A stretch of 64,000 nucleotides of DNA from DASPKX01 sp035627835. Its GTDB lineage: Bacteria > Verrucomicrobiota > Verrucomicrobiia > Limisphaerales > SXQI01. This document shows positions 7,358 through 16,338 of this stretch, in pieces (position 1 is the stretch's first letter; each line of letters begins with the position of its first letter). Under the pieces are notes generated by a model. That model had not been told where the DNA came from and made no database searches. It worked only from the letters and a program-made list of their open reading frames with translations. The DNA lies in contig DASPKX010000147.1 of assembly GCA_035627835.1 (NCBI GenBank), positions 17,298 to 81,297 on the forward strand, read 5' to 3'. The translations under genes were made by a program, and so were the position numbers.

Positions 7358-7897
7358 ATGGCTGATGACGTTTTGGAGGCCGAAGACAGGCCGCAACGCC
7401 GGGTGCCTTGGTGGCTGGCCCTCGTGGTGGGCCGTAATCCGAAGCGAACTTTCATCCGCTTAATCATTTGGGTTTTTGGGTCGGTGCTCATTTTCAAATT
7501 TGCGCTCGCTCCAATCCGCATCCGCGGGTTGAGCATGATGCCCACCTTCCGAAACGACACCATCCACTTCATCAACAAGCTGGCCTACAAGCGCGGAACG
7601 CCGCAGCGAGGCGATGTCGTTGCTGTGCGTTTGGCGGGAGACAAGGTGCTGCTCCTCAAGCGCGTGGTCGGGCTTCCTGGGGAAAGGGTCGCCCAGGTGA
7701 AGGGACGAATTTTCATCGATGGCGAGCTTCTGGAAGAACCGTGGGTGTCGCGGACTTCCTTCACCCCTCGCGGCCTCAGCTCGCGGGGCGAAGAGCAACT
7801 CGGGCCCAATCAATACTTCGTCACGGGAGATAATCGCGAGATCTCTGATTTTGGACCTGTCACGCTGGATAAAATTATGGGCCGCCTCTGGTTTTGA
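7358..7897 (+). CDS. lepB: signal peptidase I
   Basis: The 179-residue membrane protease removes signal peptides from exported proteins. A single N-terminal membrane helix (about residues 33-50) is followed by the catalytic serine Ser59 in RGLSMMPTF, the general-base lysine Lys101 in LLLKRVVGLPGE, and the conserved GDNRE box near residue 150. Length is short for the family, without the extra insertions of the Escherichia coli enzyme, but all core boxes are present. Its stop codon overlaps the start of the next gene, which suggests translational coupling. Confidence 0.93.
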   Translation: MADDVLEAEDRPQRRVPWWLALVVGRNPKRTFIRLIIWVFGSVLIFKFALAPIRIRGLSMMPTFRNDTIHFINKLAYKRGTPQRGDVVAVRLAGDKVLLLKRVVGLPGERVAQVKGRIFIDGELLEEPWVSRTSFTPRGLSSRGEEQLGPNQYFVTGDNREISDFGPVTLDKIMGRLWF

Positions 7898-8391
7898 AAA
7901 AGCTCATTCCCATCATTCTTCTGTTGGCCTTCGCCGTTGGCGGATTTTTTGGGTGGAAGGCTTACAACTCGGACGAGCGAAGGATCACCCGGAAGCTGCA
8001 AGCTTTGCCCGAATTGCTGACGTGGAATCCGCGTGACGGGAACATTGTCCGCCTCGGACGCGCTAACAATCTCAAGGAAATGCTGGCGCAGAATATCACC
8101 ATTGAGGTGAACGTCGGCCGGGGCGAAGTGAGAGGCATTGAAGGGCGGCAGGAGGTTTATCAGGCGCTCTTGGCGGCGCAGAGTTCGGGCATGGCTTTGA
8201 AAGTGGAAATCCCTGCGATTAAAGCCACAGTCACCAGCACGGAAGCGGCTTCAGCGGAACTCACAACTTTCCTCTACGTCGGCAACGATAATCGCGAGCC
8301 CTTCCTGCAGGAACTCGCGATGGAGTTGGTGAAGGTCGAGGGCGAATGGCTGATCAGCAAGGTGCGCACGATTCGCACGTTGAGCAATTGA
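7894..8391 (+). CDS. membrane-anchored protein of unknown function
   Basis: This 165-residue protein starts at a TTG (7894) that overlaps the lepB stop in a TTGA junction. The N-terminus MKKLIPIILLLAFAVGGFFGW is a signal anchor. The remaining soluble part (about residues 28-165) has an alpha+beta pattern reminiscent of small NTF2/SnoaL-like folds, with a conserved-looking end (GEWLISKVRTIR), but I do not recognise a specific family. Coupling to lepB hints at an envelope role. It ends one base before the convergent priA gene. Confidence 0.75.
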   Translation: MKKLIPIILLLAFAVGGFFGWKAYNSDERRITRKLQALPELLTWNPRDGNIVRLGRANNLKEMLAQNITIEVNVGRGEVRGIEGRQEVYQALLAAQSSGMALKVEIPAIKATVTSTEAASAELTTFLYVGNDNREPFLQELAMELVKVEGEWLISKVRTIRTLSN

Positions 8392-10626
8392 TCAGGAGAG
8401 GTTCACCGGGTCGATGTCGATGATGAGGGTGACATCCTCCGGCAATTGAAGTTTGGGGCGAAGCTCAGTCAGGATTTTGGCGAGCTTCGGCGTGTGAAGG
8501 GTGCGCAGCATAATTTGATGCCGATAGAATTGCTCCGCCCGCACTAACGGCGAGGGCGCTGGACCGGCGATGATTAAGTCTTTGATTTCCTGCGTCGCTT
8601 TCTGAACTTCTCCTTTTAAATAGTCCGCGCTGAGGGAGACCTTCTCGTCATTCCGACCCTTGAGTGTGAGCAACGCGATTCGCGCGAACGGCGGGTAGCA
8701 AAGTTGTTGGCGGAATTCTAACTCTTGCTCCACGAACCCTTGGTAATCGTGGCGGCGCGCGTATTGGATGGCTGGATGAAACGGCGAGAACGCCTGCACG
8801 AACACTTCGCCCTCGATATCTCCCCTGCCCGCCCGGCCTGCGACCTGGGTTAGCAATTGGAACGTGCGTTCGCCCGCGCGAAAGTCGGGTTGGTGCAGGC
8901 TCAGGTCCGCGTAAATGATTCCCACCAGCGTCACGTTCGGGAAATGAAGGCCTTTGGCGATCATTTGCGTGCCGACCAGGATGTCGATTTTGCCGGTGCG
9001 AAAGTCGCCAAGGATCGTGCGGTAATCTTCCTTTCGCTTGAGCGTGTCAGAATCCATGCGGGCCAGGCGCGCGTGGGGAAGTTCTTGCTTCAGCAAGGCT
9101 TCAACGCGCTCTGTCCCGATGCCAGCGTAGCGGATCGCGGGGTTCTTGCACTTGGGTTCCGGGCAAACGACCGGTGCGTTCTCGGAATGCCCGCAGATAT
9201 GGCAGCGGAGTTCCTGGGCATGGCGATGATACGTAAGGGAGATGCTGCAGTTGGGGCAGCCGCAGACATGGCCGCATTTCGGGCATTGCAGTGAGGAGGC
9301 GAAGCCACGCCGGTTCAGGAAGAGAATCGATTGCTCGCTGCGCTCAAGCCTTTGCAGGAGGGCTTCCTTTAGTTGCACCGAAAGCACAGCGATGCCTGCG
9401 CCCTTCGTTTTGCGCGTCTCGTGCCGAAGATCGACAACGCGCATGATCGGCATCTTCTTGTCGTCGGCGCGGGTCGGCATGTCGAGGATTTGGTATTTGC
9501 CTCGCTGGGCGTTGTGGAAACTTTCGATGGAAGGAGTCGCGGAGCCGAGCGCCACCACAGCTTTCTCCAAGTGGCCGCGCATGACGGCGACGTCGCGCGC
9601 GTTGTAGCGGGGCGTTTCGTCCTGCTTGTAGGAATGCTCGTGCTCTTCATCCACGATGATCAAGCCGAGCGGATCGACAGGAGCGAAGATGGCCGATCGC
9701 GCGCCGATGACGATTCGTGCGCGGCCCTGGCGGATCTTTTGCCACTCATCGTGACGCTCGCCCGCGGAAAGGTGCGAGTGAAGCACCGCGACTAAAGTTC
9801 GCTGCGGGCCGGCGCTGAAGCGAGCTTTGAAGCGTTCAACTGTTTGCGGCGTGAGCGAGATTTCGGGCACGAGCACGATTGCGCCTTTGCCGCGATCCAG
9901 CGCGTGCGCGATGGACTGGAGATAAACCTCGGTTTTGCCACTGCCCGTGACGCCGTGGATCAGGAAAACAGGCGCGGCAGCGGCAGCGTGATTGCTGTCG
10001 ATAGCGGCTCGAATGGCAGCAAACGCGCGCGCTTGGTCATCGTTCAGCGGGAGCGGTTGCGTCGGGAGAATCGTCTCCTCGGCGTAAGGGTCGCGCTCGG
10101 TGATCTCGCGGTTGATCGAGACGAGATGCTTCTCCTCCATTTGCCGCAGCGTGGCGGAGGTGGTGTGCAACTCCTCAAGGAGATGCGTGAGCGGCATGGG
10201 CGGTTTGCCGTCGAGAAATTCGTAGATCTCACGCTGGCGTTTGGTGAGCGAGGGCATTTCACCAGGTGGAACGGTGCGGCGGACGAAGAGTTGCTCACGC
10301 CAGCCTTCCTTCTCTTTGCGCACGGAATCTGGCAGCACGGTCCGCAGCGTCGTCTCAAGCGGCGCGCAGTAGTAATCAGAAATCCAGCGCGCGAGTTTCA
10401 GGACATTCGGAGTGACCTGCGGACGGGAGCCGAGGACTTTGGTGATGTAGCGGAGGTTTGTGTGCGGGGATTCCTCAACGAGCGCGGTCACAGCGCCGAG
10501 CACTTCGCGGGGGCCGAACGGAACCTTTACTCGGCTGCCCACTTCGACTTTCCCCACCAGCTCGTCGGGGATGAGGTAATCGAAATCCCGCCGAAGGGCT
10601 ATATCGAGCGTGACGCGCGCGATCAT
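8392..10626 (-). CDS. priA: primosomal protein N' (replication restart helicase PriA)
   Basis: The 744-residue protein is a full-length 3'-5' superfamily 2 helicase that recognises stalled forks and starts replisome reloading. The N-terminal 3'BD-type region (1-100) is followed by Walker A GVTGSGKT at 225-232, a DEEH box in IVDEEHEHSYKQ, and the aromatic loop region QDETPRYNARD. The zinc-binding region carries the expected cysteine pairs (CPKCGHVCGCPNC ... CHICG ... C). Helicase motifs V and VI are seen in LVGTQMIAKGLHFPNVTLV and QVAGRAGRGD. The ATG at 10626 gives a canonical start. Confidence 0.96.
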   Translation of the reverse strand: MIARVTLDIALRRDFDYLIPDELVGKVEVGSRVKVPFGPREVLGAVTALVEESPHTNLRYITKVLGSRPQVTPNVLKLARWISDYYCAPLETTLRTVLPDSVRKEKEGWREQLFVRRTVPPGEMPSLTKRQREIYEFLDGKPPMPLTHLLEELHTTSATLRQMEEKHLVSINREITERDPYAEETILPTQPLPLNDDQARAFAAIRAAIDSNHAAAAAPVFLIHGVTGSGKTEVYLQSIAHALDRGKGAIVLVPEISLTPQTVERFKARFSAGPQRTLVAVLHSHLSAGERHDEWQKIRQGRARIVIGARSAIFAPVDPLGLIIVDEEHEHSYKQDETPRYNARDVAVMRGHLEKAVVALGSATPSIESFHNAQRGKYQILDMPTRADDKKMPIMRVVDLRHETRKTKGAGIAVLSVQLKEALLQRLERSEQSILFLNRRGFASSLQCPKCGHVCGCPNCSISLTYHRHAQELRCHICGHSENAPVVCPEPKCKNPAIRYAGIGTERVEALLKQELPHARLARMDSDTLKRKEDYRTILGDFRTGKIDILVGTQMIAKGLHFPNVTLVGIIYADLSLHQPDFRAGERTFQLLTQVAGRAGRGDIEGEVFVQAFSPFHPAIQYARRHDYQGFVEQELEFRQQLCYPPFARIALLTLKGRNDEKVSLSADYLKGEVQKATQEIKDLIIAGPAPSPLVRAEQFYRHQIMLRTLHTPKLAKILTELRPKLQLPEDVTLIIDIDPVNLS

Positions 10627-10662
10627 GGGAGGAACTTCGGTTTTGAGCGGCTTGTGGGCAAC

Positions 10663-10689
10663 AAAAAAGGCCGCGCGAACGCGGCCTTT
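10663..10689 (-). terminator. rho-independent terminator of the phosphofructokinase gene
   Basis: A perfect ten-base stem (AAAGGCCGCG / CGCGGCCTTT) with the stable tetraloop CGAA is followed on the minus strand by a run of Ts (10663-10668). It lies 18 bases beyond the stop codon of the phosphofructokinase gene and upstream of priA, so priA probably has its own promoter in the short remaining space or depends on read-through. Confidence 0.88.
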
Positions 10690-10707
10690 GTGAAAGTTGT
10701 GAGTCGC

Positions 10708-11979
10708 TTAGGCGCGTGGTGGGAGGACTTTGTCCACCATCTCACGCTCAAGCGTGACGTAGCGAGGGAGGCCGCCTTCGGTTGGAGGGCGAACTTCGCC
10801 TTCAATCAAGGGGCGCGCATACGCGAGGAATTGCTCGTTTGGCATGAAGCCATCCTCACTGATCCATTCGCGTGGGATGTGATGCACCGCGTTGGCGATG
10901 TCGTTCAAATCCTGCAGGTCGTAAGTGATCTTGTAAGGGGCGTCGGAGGTGCGAACCATCTTGATCATGAACCCGCTCTTGCCATCAACCGCCGCGCGAA
11001 CGGCTGCTTCACCGCAGGCAGCGGCTTCAGCGACATCGGTGGCGCTGGCGTAGTGAGCCGCAGCCCGTTGAGCGTAGCCGAGCTTCACGGTGCGGGTCTT
11101 GGTGTTCAGCTTGCCCTGGACCAATTCAGCCAGACGATCAGCAGCGCCGGAGAGCACTGGGTGGCCGAAGGCGTCGAGGCGGCTCTTGTCCGCGCCGATT
11201 TCTTCGCCAGCAGCGTTCTTGAGGCCTTCGCCAACCACCACGATGCAATACTTCAGCGCGGCGACGGTTTCTTTGACCTTGTTTAGGAAGGCAGCTTCGT
11301 CGAACGGAATTTCCGGGAGGAGAATGATGTGCGGAGCGTCGTTTGGTGAACGCTTGGCGAGCGCGGTGCCGGCGGCGATCCAGCCAGCGGAACGGCCCAT
11401 TACCTCAACGATGCAGCAGGACCCGTCATCAGTCGCCATGCCGCCAACATCGAGGGCGATTTCCATCACGGTGGTTGCGCAATACTTGATCACGGAACCA
11501 TACCCGGGGCAGTGATCGGTGTGCGGGAGATCGTTATCGATCGTCTTAGGCACGCCAATGACGCGCATCTCATAATTCCGCTTAACAGCCTCCGCATGGA
11601 TTTGGTTCGATGAATCCTGGGAATCATTCCCGCCCGCGTAGAAGAAATAGCGGATGTTATGAGCCTGAAAGACCTCGAACAGGCGATCCATGTCCTTGGC
11701 CGCTTGTTCAGGCTTCTTCTTGAAATCGATCTTGTAACGGCAGGTGCCGAGGGCGGGGCCGGGGGTGTACTTCAACCCTTCAATTGCGCGCGCCTTCTCT
11801 TCGTTAAGGTCGATCAGCTCCTCGTTGAGGATGCCGAGGATGCCATTGGCGCCCCCGTAAATTTCTTCGATCTCGCCGTGCTTGCCGGCCTCCTGGATCA
11901 CACCAGCAACACTGGCGTTGATCACGGATGTTGGCCCGCCGGATTGGGCGACCAACAGATTTCCAACTAGTTCTGCCAT
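10708..11979 (-). CDS. pfp: 6-phosphofructokinase, pyrophosphate-dependent type
   Basis: The product phosphorylates fructose 6-phosphate in glycolysis. It has the PFK glycine-rich start (LLVAQSGGPTSVINASVAG), GGANGILG, GGNDSQDSS at the phosphoryl-donor site, PKTIDNDLPHTDHCPGYGS around the catalytic Asp, and EVMGRSAGWIAAG. The GGNDS and PKTIDND forms fit the PPi-using clade of longer (about 420-residue) enzymes; donor choice should be treated as inferred. I prefer ATG at 11979 (MAELVGN, 423 residues), which matches the usual N-terminus. An in-frame ATG at 12012 adds eleven residues and neither has a clear ribosome binding site. Confidence 0.9.
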   Translation of the reverse strand: MAELVGNLLVAQSGGPTSVINASVAGVIQEAGKHGEIEEIYGGANGILGILNEELIDLNEEKARAIEGLKYTPGPALGTCRYKIDFKKKPEQAAKDMDRLFEVFQAHNIRYFFYAGGNDSQDSSNQIHAEAVKRNYEMRVIGVPKTIDNDLPHTDHCPGYGSVIKYCATTVMEIALDVGGMATDDGSCCIVEVMGRSAGWIAAGTALAKRSPNDAPHIILLPEIPFDEAAFLNKVKETVAALKYCIVVVGEGLKNAAGEEIGADKSRLDAFGHPVLSGAADRLAELVQGKLNTKTRTVKLGYAQRAAAHYASATDVAEAAACGEAAVRAAVDGKSGFMIKMVRTSDAPYKITYDLQDLNDIANAVHHIPREWISEDGFMPNEQFLAYARPLIEGEVRPPTEGGLPRYVTLEREMVDKVLPPRA

Positions 11980-12143
11980 AATAAAATTATCATCTGGGGC
12001 GGGCGCACCCATATTTCATCTGCAATTCCAGCCCGGGTTTCAACAGAGCCGAAACCTTGCCAACCTGCCACCCCCATGTCAAAGGGGAATCACAGGGCAA
12101 TTTGCTTTGCGCCATACCACAGCGCTCGTATGCTTTCCGGCTC

Positions 12144-12896
12144 ATGAACGGCAGCTCTGAAGCCCCGAAAACGCGGGAGGATGGCCGGGCGGCAGATCAA
12201 CTCCGACCCATCAAATTCGTCAACGGAATCGCTCCTTATGCGACGGGCTCCACGCTCATCGAGTGGGGCAACACGCGCGTGATTTGCGCCGCGACTATCG
12301 AGGAAGGCGTTCCCCGCTGGATGAAGGAGCAGAACGTCACCGGCGGCTGGGTGACTGCCGAATATTCCATGCTCCCCTACTCTACTTTGACCCGGAAGCA
12401 ACGGGACATTTCCAAGGGGAAGATCGACGGGCGCTCCCAGGAAATTCAGCGGTTGATCGGCCGCTCCATGCGCGCGGCGATTAACCTGGAAAAGGTTGGG
12501 CAGCGGACAATCTGGATCGATTGCGATGTGCTGCAGGCCGACGGCGGAACTCGCACCGCGGCAATCACCGGCGCTTACGTGGCCGTTCGACTCGCTGTGC
12601 AGAAGTTGATGACCACCGGCAAGCTCGCGTCCGACCCGATCAGCCAACCTGTCGCTGCAGTTAGCGTGGGCATCGTGTCCGGCGCGGCCTTATTGGATTT
12701 AGCCTACACCGAGGACGTGAGTGCGGCGGTGGATATGAACATCGTCATGACAGGCGCGGGTGAATTCGTGGAGCTGCAAGGGACCGGTGAAGAATCAACC
12801 TTCAGCGACGCGCAACTGGCGCAACTGCTTCAACTCGGGCGCAAGGGAATTAAGGAACTGCTTGGCTTGCAAAAGGCGGCAGTGGGCGTGTCGTGA
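12144..12896 (+). CDS. rph: ribonuclease PH
   Basis: The 250-residue phosphorolytic exoribonuclease trims the 3' ends of tRNA precursors. Family landmarks are FVNGIAPYATGSTLIEWGNTRV-like beta strands near the start, QNVTGGWVTAEYSMLPYST, the arginine-rich GRSQEIQRLIGRSMRAA, and IDCDVLQADGGTRTAAITGAYVA, which contains the catalytic and phosphate-binding residues. The ATG at 12144 gives a normal N-terminus. The gene is divergent from the phosphofructokinase gene across about 165 bases and is the first of four tightly spaced plus-strand genes. Confidence 0.95.
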   Translation: MNGSSEAPKTREDGRAADQLRPIKFVNGIAPYATGSTLIEWGNTRVICAATIEEGVPRWMKEQNVTGGWVTAEYSMLPYSTLTRKQRDISKGKIDGRSQEIQRLIGRSMRAAINLEKVGQRTIWIDCDVLQADGGTRTAAITGAYVAVRLAVQKLMTTGKLASDPISQPVAAVSVGIVSGAALLDLAYTEDVSAAVDMNIVMTGAGEFVELQGTGEESTFSDAQLAQLLQLGRKGIKELLGLQKAAVGVS

Positions 12897-13516
12897 GCGT
12901 GGTGACGCCACTCCGGCTCTTCCTGATTCGCCACGGCGAAGTTGAACCGAAATACCATAAAGTATTCGGTGGGCGCATTGACATGGAGTTGTCCCCCCTC
13001 GGCCACGAGCAGGTGCGCGCGCTGGCCCAATACTGCAACCGCTTCACTCTGGATAAGGTTTATGCCAGCCCCATGCGGCGGGTGAAGCAGACGATGGCGC
13101 CGCTCCTCGAGATCACAGGCCACGAACCCGTGATTCTGCCGGGGTTGCGCGAGGTGGACTTCGGTGTTTGGACCGGGCTTAGCTGGGATGCGGTCACTGA
13201 GAAGTATAATTGCAGCGCGTTCGAGTGGCTCGACAAACTGGAAGCTGGTGAGATCGCGGAAGCCGAATCGACGCGCGATTTCCGCGCAAGAGTGGACGAA
13301 GCGCTGAGGACAATCCTCGGGGCGCCCAACCAGCAGAATGTGGCGGTTGTTTGCCACGGTGGCGTGATCCGAATGCTGCTCTCGATCCTCCTCGGCTTGC
13401 CATTGCAACGAATGGCTGGGTTCGACATTGAATACGCCAGCATCACGAGTGTCCTTTACCGGCCTAACAAAGTTGAAGTGCAACTGCTCAACCTGACTCC
13501 GTGGCGTGATTTATAG
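12893..13516 (+). CDS. histidine phosphatase family protein
   Basis: The 207-residue protein belongs to the branch of the histidine phosphatase superfamily that includes alpha-ribazole phosphatase and GpmB-like enzymes. The phosphohistidine motif is FLIRHGEVE near residue 10. The second conserved His is in VVCHGGVIRML, and the acidic residue is in PGLREVDFGVWTGLSW. The substrate cannot be told from sequence. It starts at a GTG that overlaps the rph stop (GTGA), so the two are probably co-translated. Confidence 0.88.
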   Translation: MSVVTPLRLFLIRHGEVEPKYHKVFGGRIDMELSPLGHEQVRALAQYCNRFTLDKVYASPMRRVKQTMAPLLEITGHEPVILPGLREVDFGVWTGLSWDAVTEKYNCSAFEWLDKLEAGEIAEAESTRDFRARVDEALRTILGAPNQQNVAVVCHGGVIRMLLSILLGLPLQRMAGFDIEYASITSVLYRPNKVEVQLLNLTPWRDL

Positions 13517-13518
13517 AT

Positions 13519-14427
13519 ATGGCTGTCAAAAAAGCTAAAACCCTTTGGCACTTTGCGATCACCACCAGCGTGGAAGCTGAGGAAGCTGTTGCTGAATTGC
13601 TGACGCGCACGTTTGGCCAATCGCCTGTCGTTTACACGAACCAGGACACAGGGCTGACGATTGCGAGCAATTATCTGCAGATGCCCCGCGCTAATTTGAC
13701 GAAATTAGAGCGGGAGATCGCGGCGGAATTTTCCAAGCTGCGCAGCTTCGGCCTGCAGGCGGGCTCGGGCGAGATTCAGATCAAGCCGGTAAAACGAGAG
13801 GACTGGGCGGAGTCCTGGAAGAAGTATTTTAAGACCATCCAAATTGGCTTGAAGCTCCTGATCAAGCCGAGCTGGAGCAGGCGCGTTCCAAAGCCGGGAC
13901 AACAAGTAGTCGTTCTCGATCCGGGGTTAAGCTTCGGCACCGGCCAACATGCGACCACCTCGTTTTGCCTCAAAGAGACAGTTCGCAGCCGCAAGCCAGG
14001 CACAAAGCAGTCCTTCCTGGATGTGGGGTGCGGCTCGGGCATCCTCGCAATTTCCGCAGCCAAGCTCGGCTATTCGCCGGTAGAGGCTTTCGATTTCGAT
14101 CCGGTGGCGGTGCGCGTGGCTCGCGCGAACGCGCGCCGGAATCGCGTTGAGAATAAATTAACGCTTGGCCAACGGGACCTCACGAAGATACCCGCCAAAC
14201 CTAAAGCTGCTTTTGACGTGGTCTGCGCAAACCTGATCTACGATCTGCTTATCGCTGAAGCAGATCGGATCACTGCGCGGGTCAAACCTGGCGGGTTGCT
14301 GGTGCTCGCGGGCATTCTTTCCACGCAGTTTGAGCAAACGATCGAGCCCTTCTTAAAGCGTGGTTTCAAGCTGCTGCGGACCAAAGTGGAGCGGGAATGG
14401 CAGAGCGGCGCCTTGCGGCGGCAGTAA
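13519..14427 (+). CDS. prmA: ribosomal protein L11 methyltransferase-like SAM enzyme
   Basis: The 302-residue protein matches PrmA in length and order: an N-terminal substrate-recognition domain (about 1-100), then a class I methyltransferase fold. Key signatures are LDPGLSFGTGQHATT, the SAM-binding FLDVGCGSGILAIS, the acidic end of strand 2 in FDFDPVAV, and the catalytic-loop motif VCANLIYDLL. PrmA trimethylates L11 of the large ribosomal subunit. It follows the phosphatase gene by two bases in the same operon. Confidence 0.92.
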   Translation: MAVKKAKTLWHFAITTSVEAEEAVAELLTRTFGQSPVVYTNQDTGLTIASNYLQMPRANLTKLEREIAAEFSKLRSFGLQAGSGEIQIKPVKREDWAESWKKYFKTIQIGLKLLIKPSWSRRVPKPGQQVVVLDPGLSFGTGQHATTSFCLKETVRSRKPGTKQSFLDVGCGSGILAISAAKLGYSPVEAFDFDPVAVRVARANARRNRVENKLTLGQRDLTKIPAKPKAAFDVVCANLIYDLLIAEADRITARVKPGGLLVLAGILSTQFEQTIEPFLKRGFKLLRTKVEREWQSGALRRQ

Positions 14428-14484
14428 TGCCAAGCTGAACAGCATTCGTCTTGCTTGTGGCGTGGTTAATGCTGAAATGCTGCT

Positions 14485-16308
14485 ATGCCTGTTGTTTCCG
14501 AGCGGTGGCACGCTTTTCCTCACTCCAAGGAAACGCTCTGGCCAATCCTCAGCAAGACCGACTGGATCAACCGCGCGCTTGGCCTTCCCCCGGTCGATTA
14601 CGAGATAGAGCCCACCGGCCTCGGCGGAACGATTGTCACAGCTCGAGCCCGCGTCTTCGGGATTCGGCTGGCCTGGCAGGAGCACCCCTTCGACTGGCGT
14701 GAATACGAGCGCTATCGTGTGCGGCGGACCTTCAAGGGCGGCCCGCTCGCTGAAGGAACGATGGGGATGGACTTTCACGAGCAAGAGGATGGCTCGTGCC
14801 GGGTGCGCGTGTTTTCAGAGTGGAAACCCCGCAACAAGCTGGGCCATTGGCTCGCCAAGCAGCTTATCGTTCCCAAAACAGAGAAGGACATGGCCGTCCT
14901 TATGGACCACGTGCGGGATTACCTCGGAGGCTCCGTTGCGGAGGTCATGCCGAACCTGCCGATCACACCTCCGAAGGAGGCGGCGCTTGCGGCTGCCCTG
15001 AACGCGCTTGCGGAGCGTGGCCACTCGGCGCATCTGATTTCACTCTTCCAGGAATTCATACAACACGCGCCCGATGTGGAGGCCAGCCGTCTGCGGCCAT
15101 TGGCTTTAGCGCGGCGTTGGAAGCATAATCCTTGGAGAACCCTTCGTTTGTTCCTGGACGCCACACGAGTTGGGTTGCTGGAGTTGAGCTGGGAAGTGCT
15201 TTGCCCCAATTGCCGCTCCAGCAGGCACCCGCTCAAGAAAACCCTCGGCGATGTTGCCCGCGAGATGCATTGCGAGGTCTGCCAAATCGACTATGACGGA
15301 CGCTTTGATGAGTCGGTGGAGCTGAAGTTCACGATCCATCCATCCGTTAGGCCCGTGAAGATGGAGACCTACTGCCTGGCTGGACCGGGAGCAAAGCCGC
15401 ATATTCTGACACAGCTCACCGTCGGCCCAAATGAGCGACGCTCCTGGGACATACCATCCTTTGAAGCCACCGCGCGGCTGCGCTCACCGCAAGTGAAGCA
15501 GTTTGTGAACTTGAAGCCGGAAGAGGCCGGAAATCCTTATGTGACCCCGGTGGTCGTTTGCAAACCCGAGGGTTTCGATGTGGTGACGGAAGCAACAGGT
15601 GGTGGCGATTACACGCTGCGCGTCATTAACCCGAACCCCTACCCTGTCCAATTGATCCTGGAGCGGTTGGAATGGGATCCCGACATTCTCACCGCCGCGC
15701 GTGTGACGAACTGGCAGGACTTCCGTGATTTGTTCGCGCGCGAAGTGATCGCGCCGAACGAGCGGATCACGGTAGGCTCTCAAATCGTGCTCTTCACGGA
15801 CCTTCGCGGCTCCACCGCGATGTATCGGGATGTCGGCGATGCGCCTGCATACGTGCTCGTGCGCAAACATTTTGAATTGATCGAGCAATCGGTCCGCGAA
15901 GCTCACGGAATCGTGGTTAAAACCATCGGCGACGCTGTGATGGCGGTTTTCAGCGATGTCACAGAGGCATTGGAAGCTGTGCATCGCATGCAGCGCGACG
16001 TGAGCAAAGCGACAGCCAACCTGGGTTCCACCGCGTCCAAATTGACACTTAAAGCCGGGTTGCACATAGGCCCTTGCCTGGCGGTCAACGCCAATGATCG
16101 GCTCGATTATTTTGGCACGACTATCAACCTCGCCGCGCGCATCGTGGATTCGAGCCAGGGCGGAGACATGGTAATTTCTGATGATCTTTACAGCCGCCCG
16201 GAAGCGGCAGCTTTTATCGACAAGCTCAACCTGATGCCTGAGTTGAAAGAGCTGCAGTTCCGGGGCTTCACCGCGCCGCAAAAGGTCTGGCGCATCGCTC
16301 TGGATTGA
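14485..16308 (+). CDS. class III adenylate/guanylate cyclase with N-terminal SRPBCC-like and DUF5939-like regions
   Basis: The 607-residue soluble protein has three parts. Residues 1-150 look like an SRPBCC/polyketide-cyclase fold (PHSKETLWPIL...W). Residues about 170-430 contain a zinc-knuckle-like CPNC...CEVC and resemble the DUF5939 region that often precedes cyclases. Residues about 435-600 are a class III cyclase domain. The latter has both metal Asp residues (LFTDLRGST and IGDAVMAVF), a base-selecting Lys in VVKTIGD, and the transition-state Asn and Arg in TINLAARI, so it should be active, most likely making cAMP. No transmembrane segment is visible. It follows prmA by 57 bases. Confidence 0.88.
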   Translation: MPVVSERWHAFPHSKETLWPILSKTDWINRALGLPPVDYEIEPTGLGGTIVTARARVFGIRLAWQEHPFDWREYERYRVRRTFKGGPLAEGTMGMDFHEQEDGSCRVRVFSEWKPRNKLGHWLAKQLIVPKTEKDMAVLMDHVRDYLGGSVAEVMPNLPITPPKEAALAAALNALAERGHSAHLISLFQEFIQHAPDVEASRLRPLALARRWKHNPWRTLRLFLDATRVGLLELSWEVLCPNCRSSRHPLKKTLGDVAREMHCEVCQIDYDGRFDESVELKFTIHPSVRPVKMETYCLAGPGAKPHILTQLTVGPNERRSWDIPSFEATARLRSPQVKQFVNLKPEEAGNPYVTPVVVCKPEGFDVVTEATGGGDYTLRVINPNPYPVQLILERLEWDPDILTAARVTNWQDFRDLFAREVIAPNERITVGSQIVLFTDLRGSTAMYRDVGDAPAYVLVRKHFELIEQSVREAHGIVVKTIGDAVMAVFSDVTEALEAVHRMQRDVSKATANLGSTASKLTLKAGLHIGPCLAVNANDRLDYFGTTINLAARIVDSSQGGDMVISDDLYSRPEAAAFIDKLNLMPELKELQFRGFTAPQKVWRIALD

Positions 16309-16310
16309 GC

Positions 16311-16338
16311 GGGCTTAGTTCAGCCCAGAGGCTTTTTT
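16311..16338 (+). terminator. weak terminator candidate after the cyclase gene
   Basis: A five-base stem GGGCT/AGCCC followed after six bases by six Ts begins two bases after the cyclase stop. It overlaps the 3' end of the convergent trpS gene, and the T-run also encodes its last lysine codons, so the pattern may be coincidence. Confidence 0.25.

Noticed and set aside
9844..11286. Long open frame antisense to priA and the phosphofructokinase gene
   Set aside because: It overlaps two clear genes on the other strand and has a composition expected from a complementary frame of GC-rich coding DNA.
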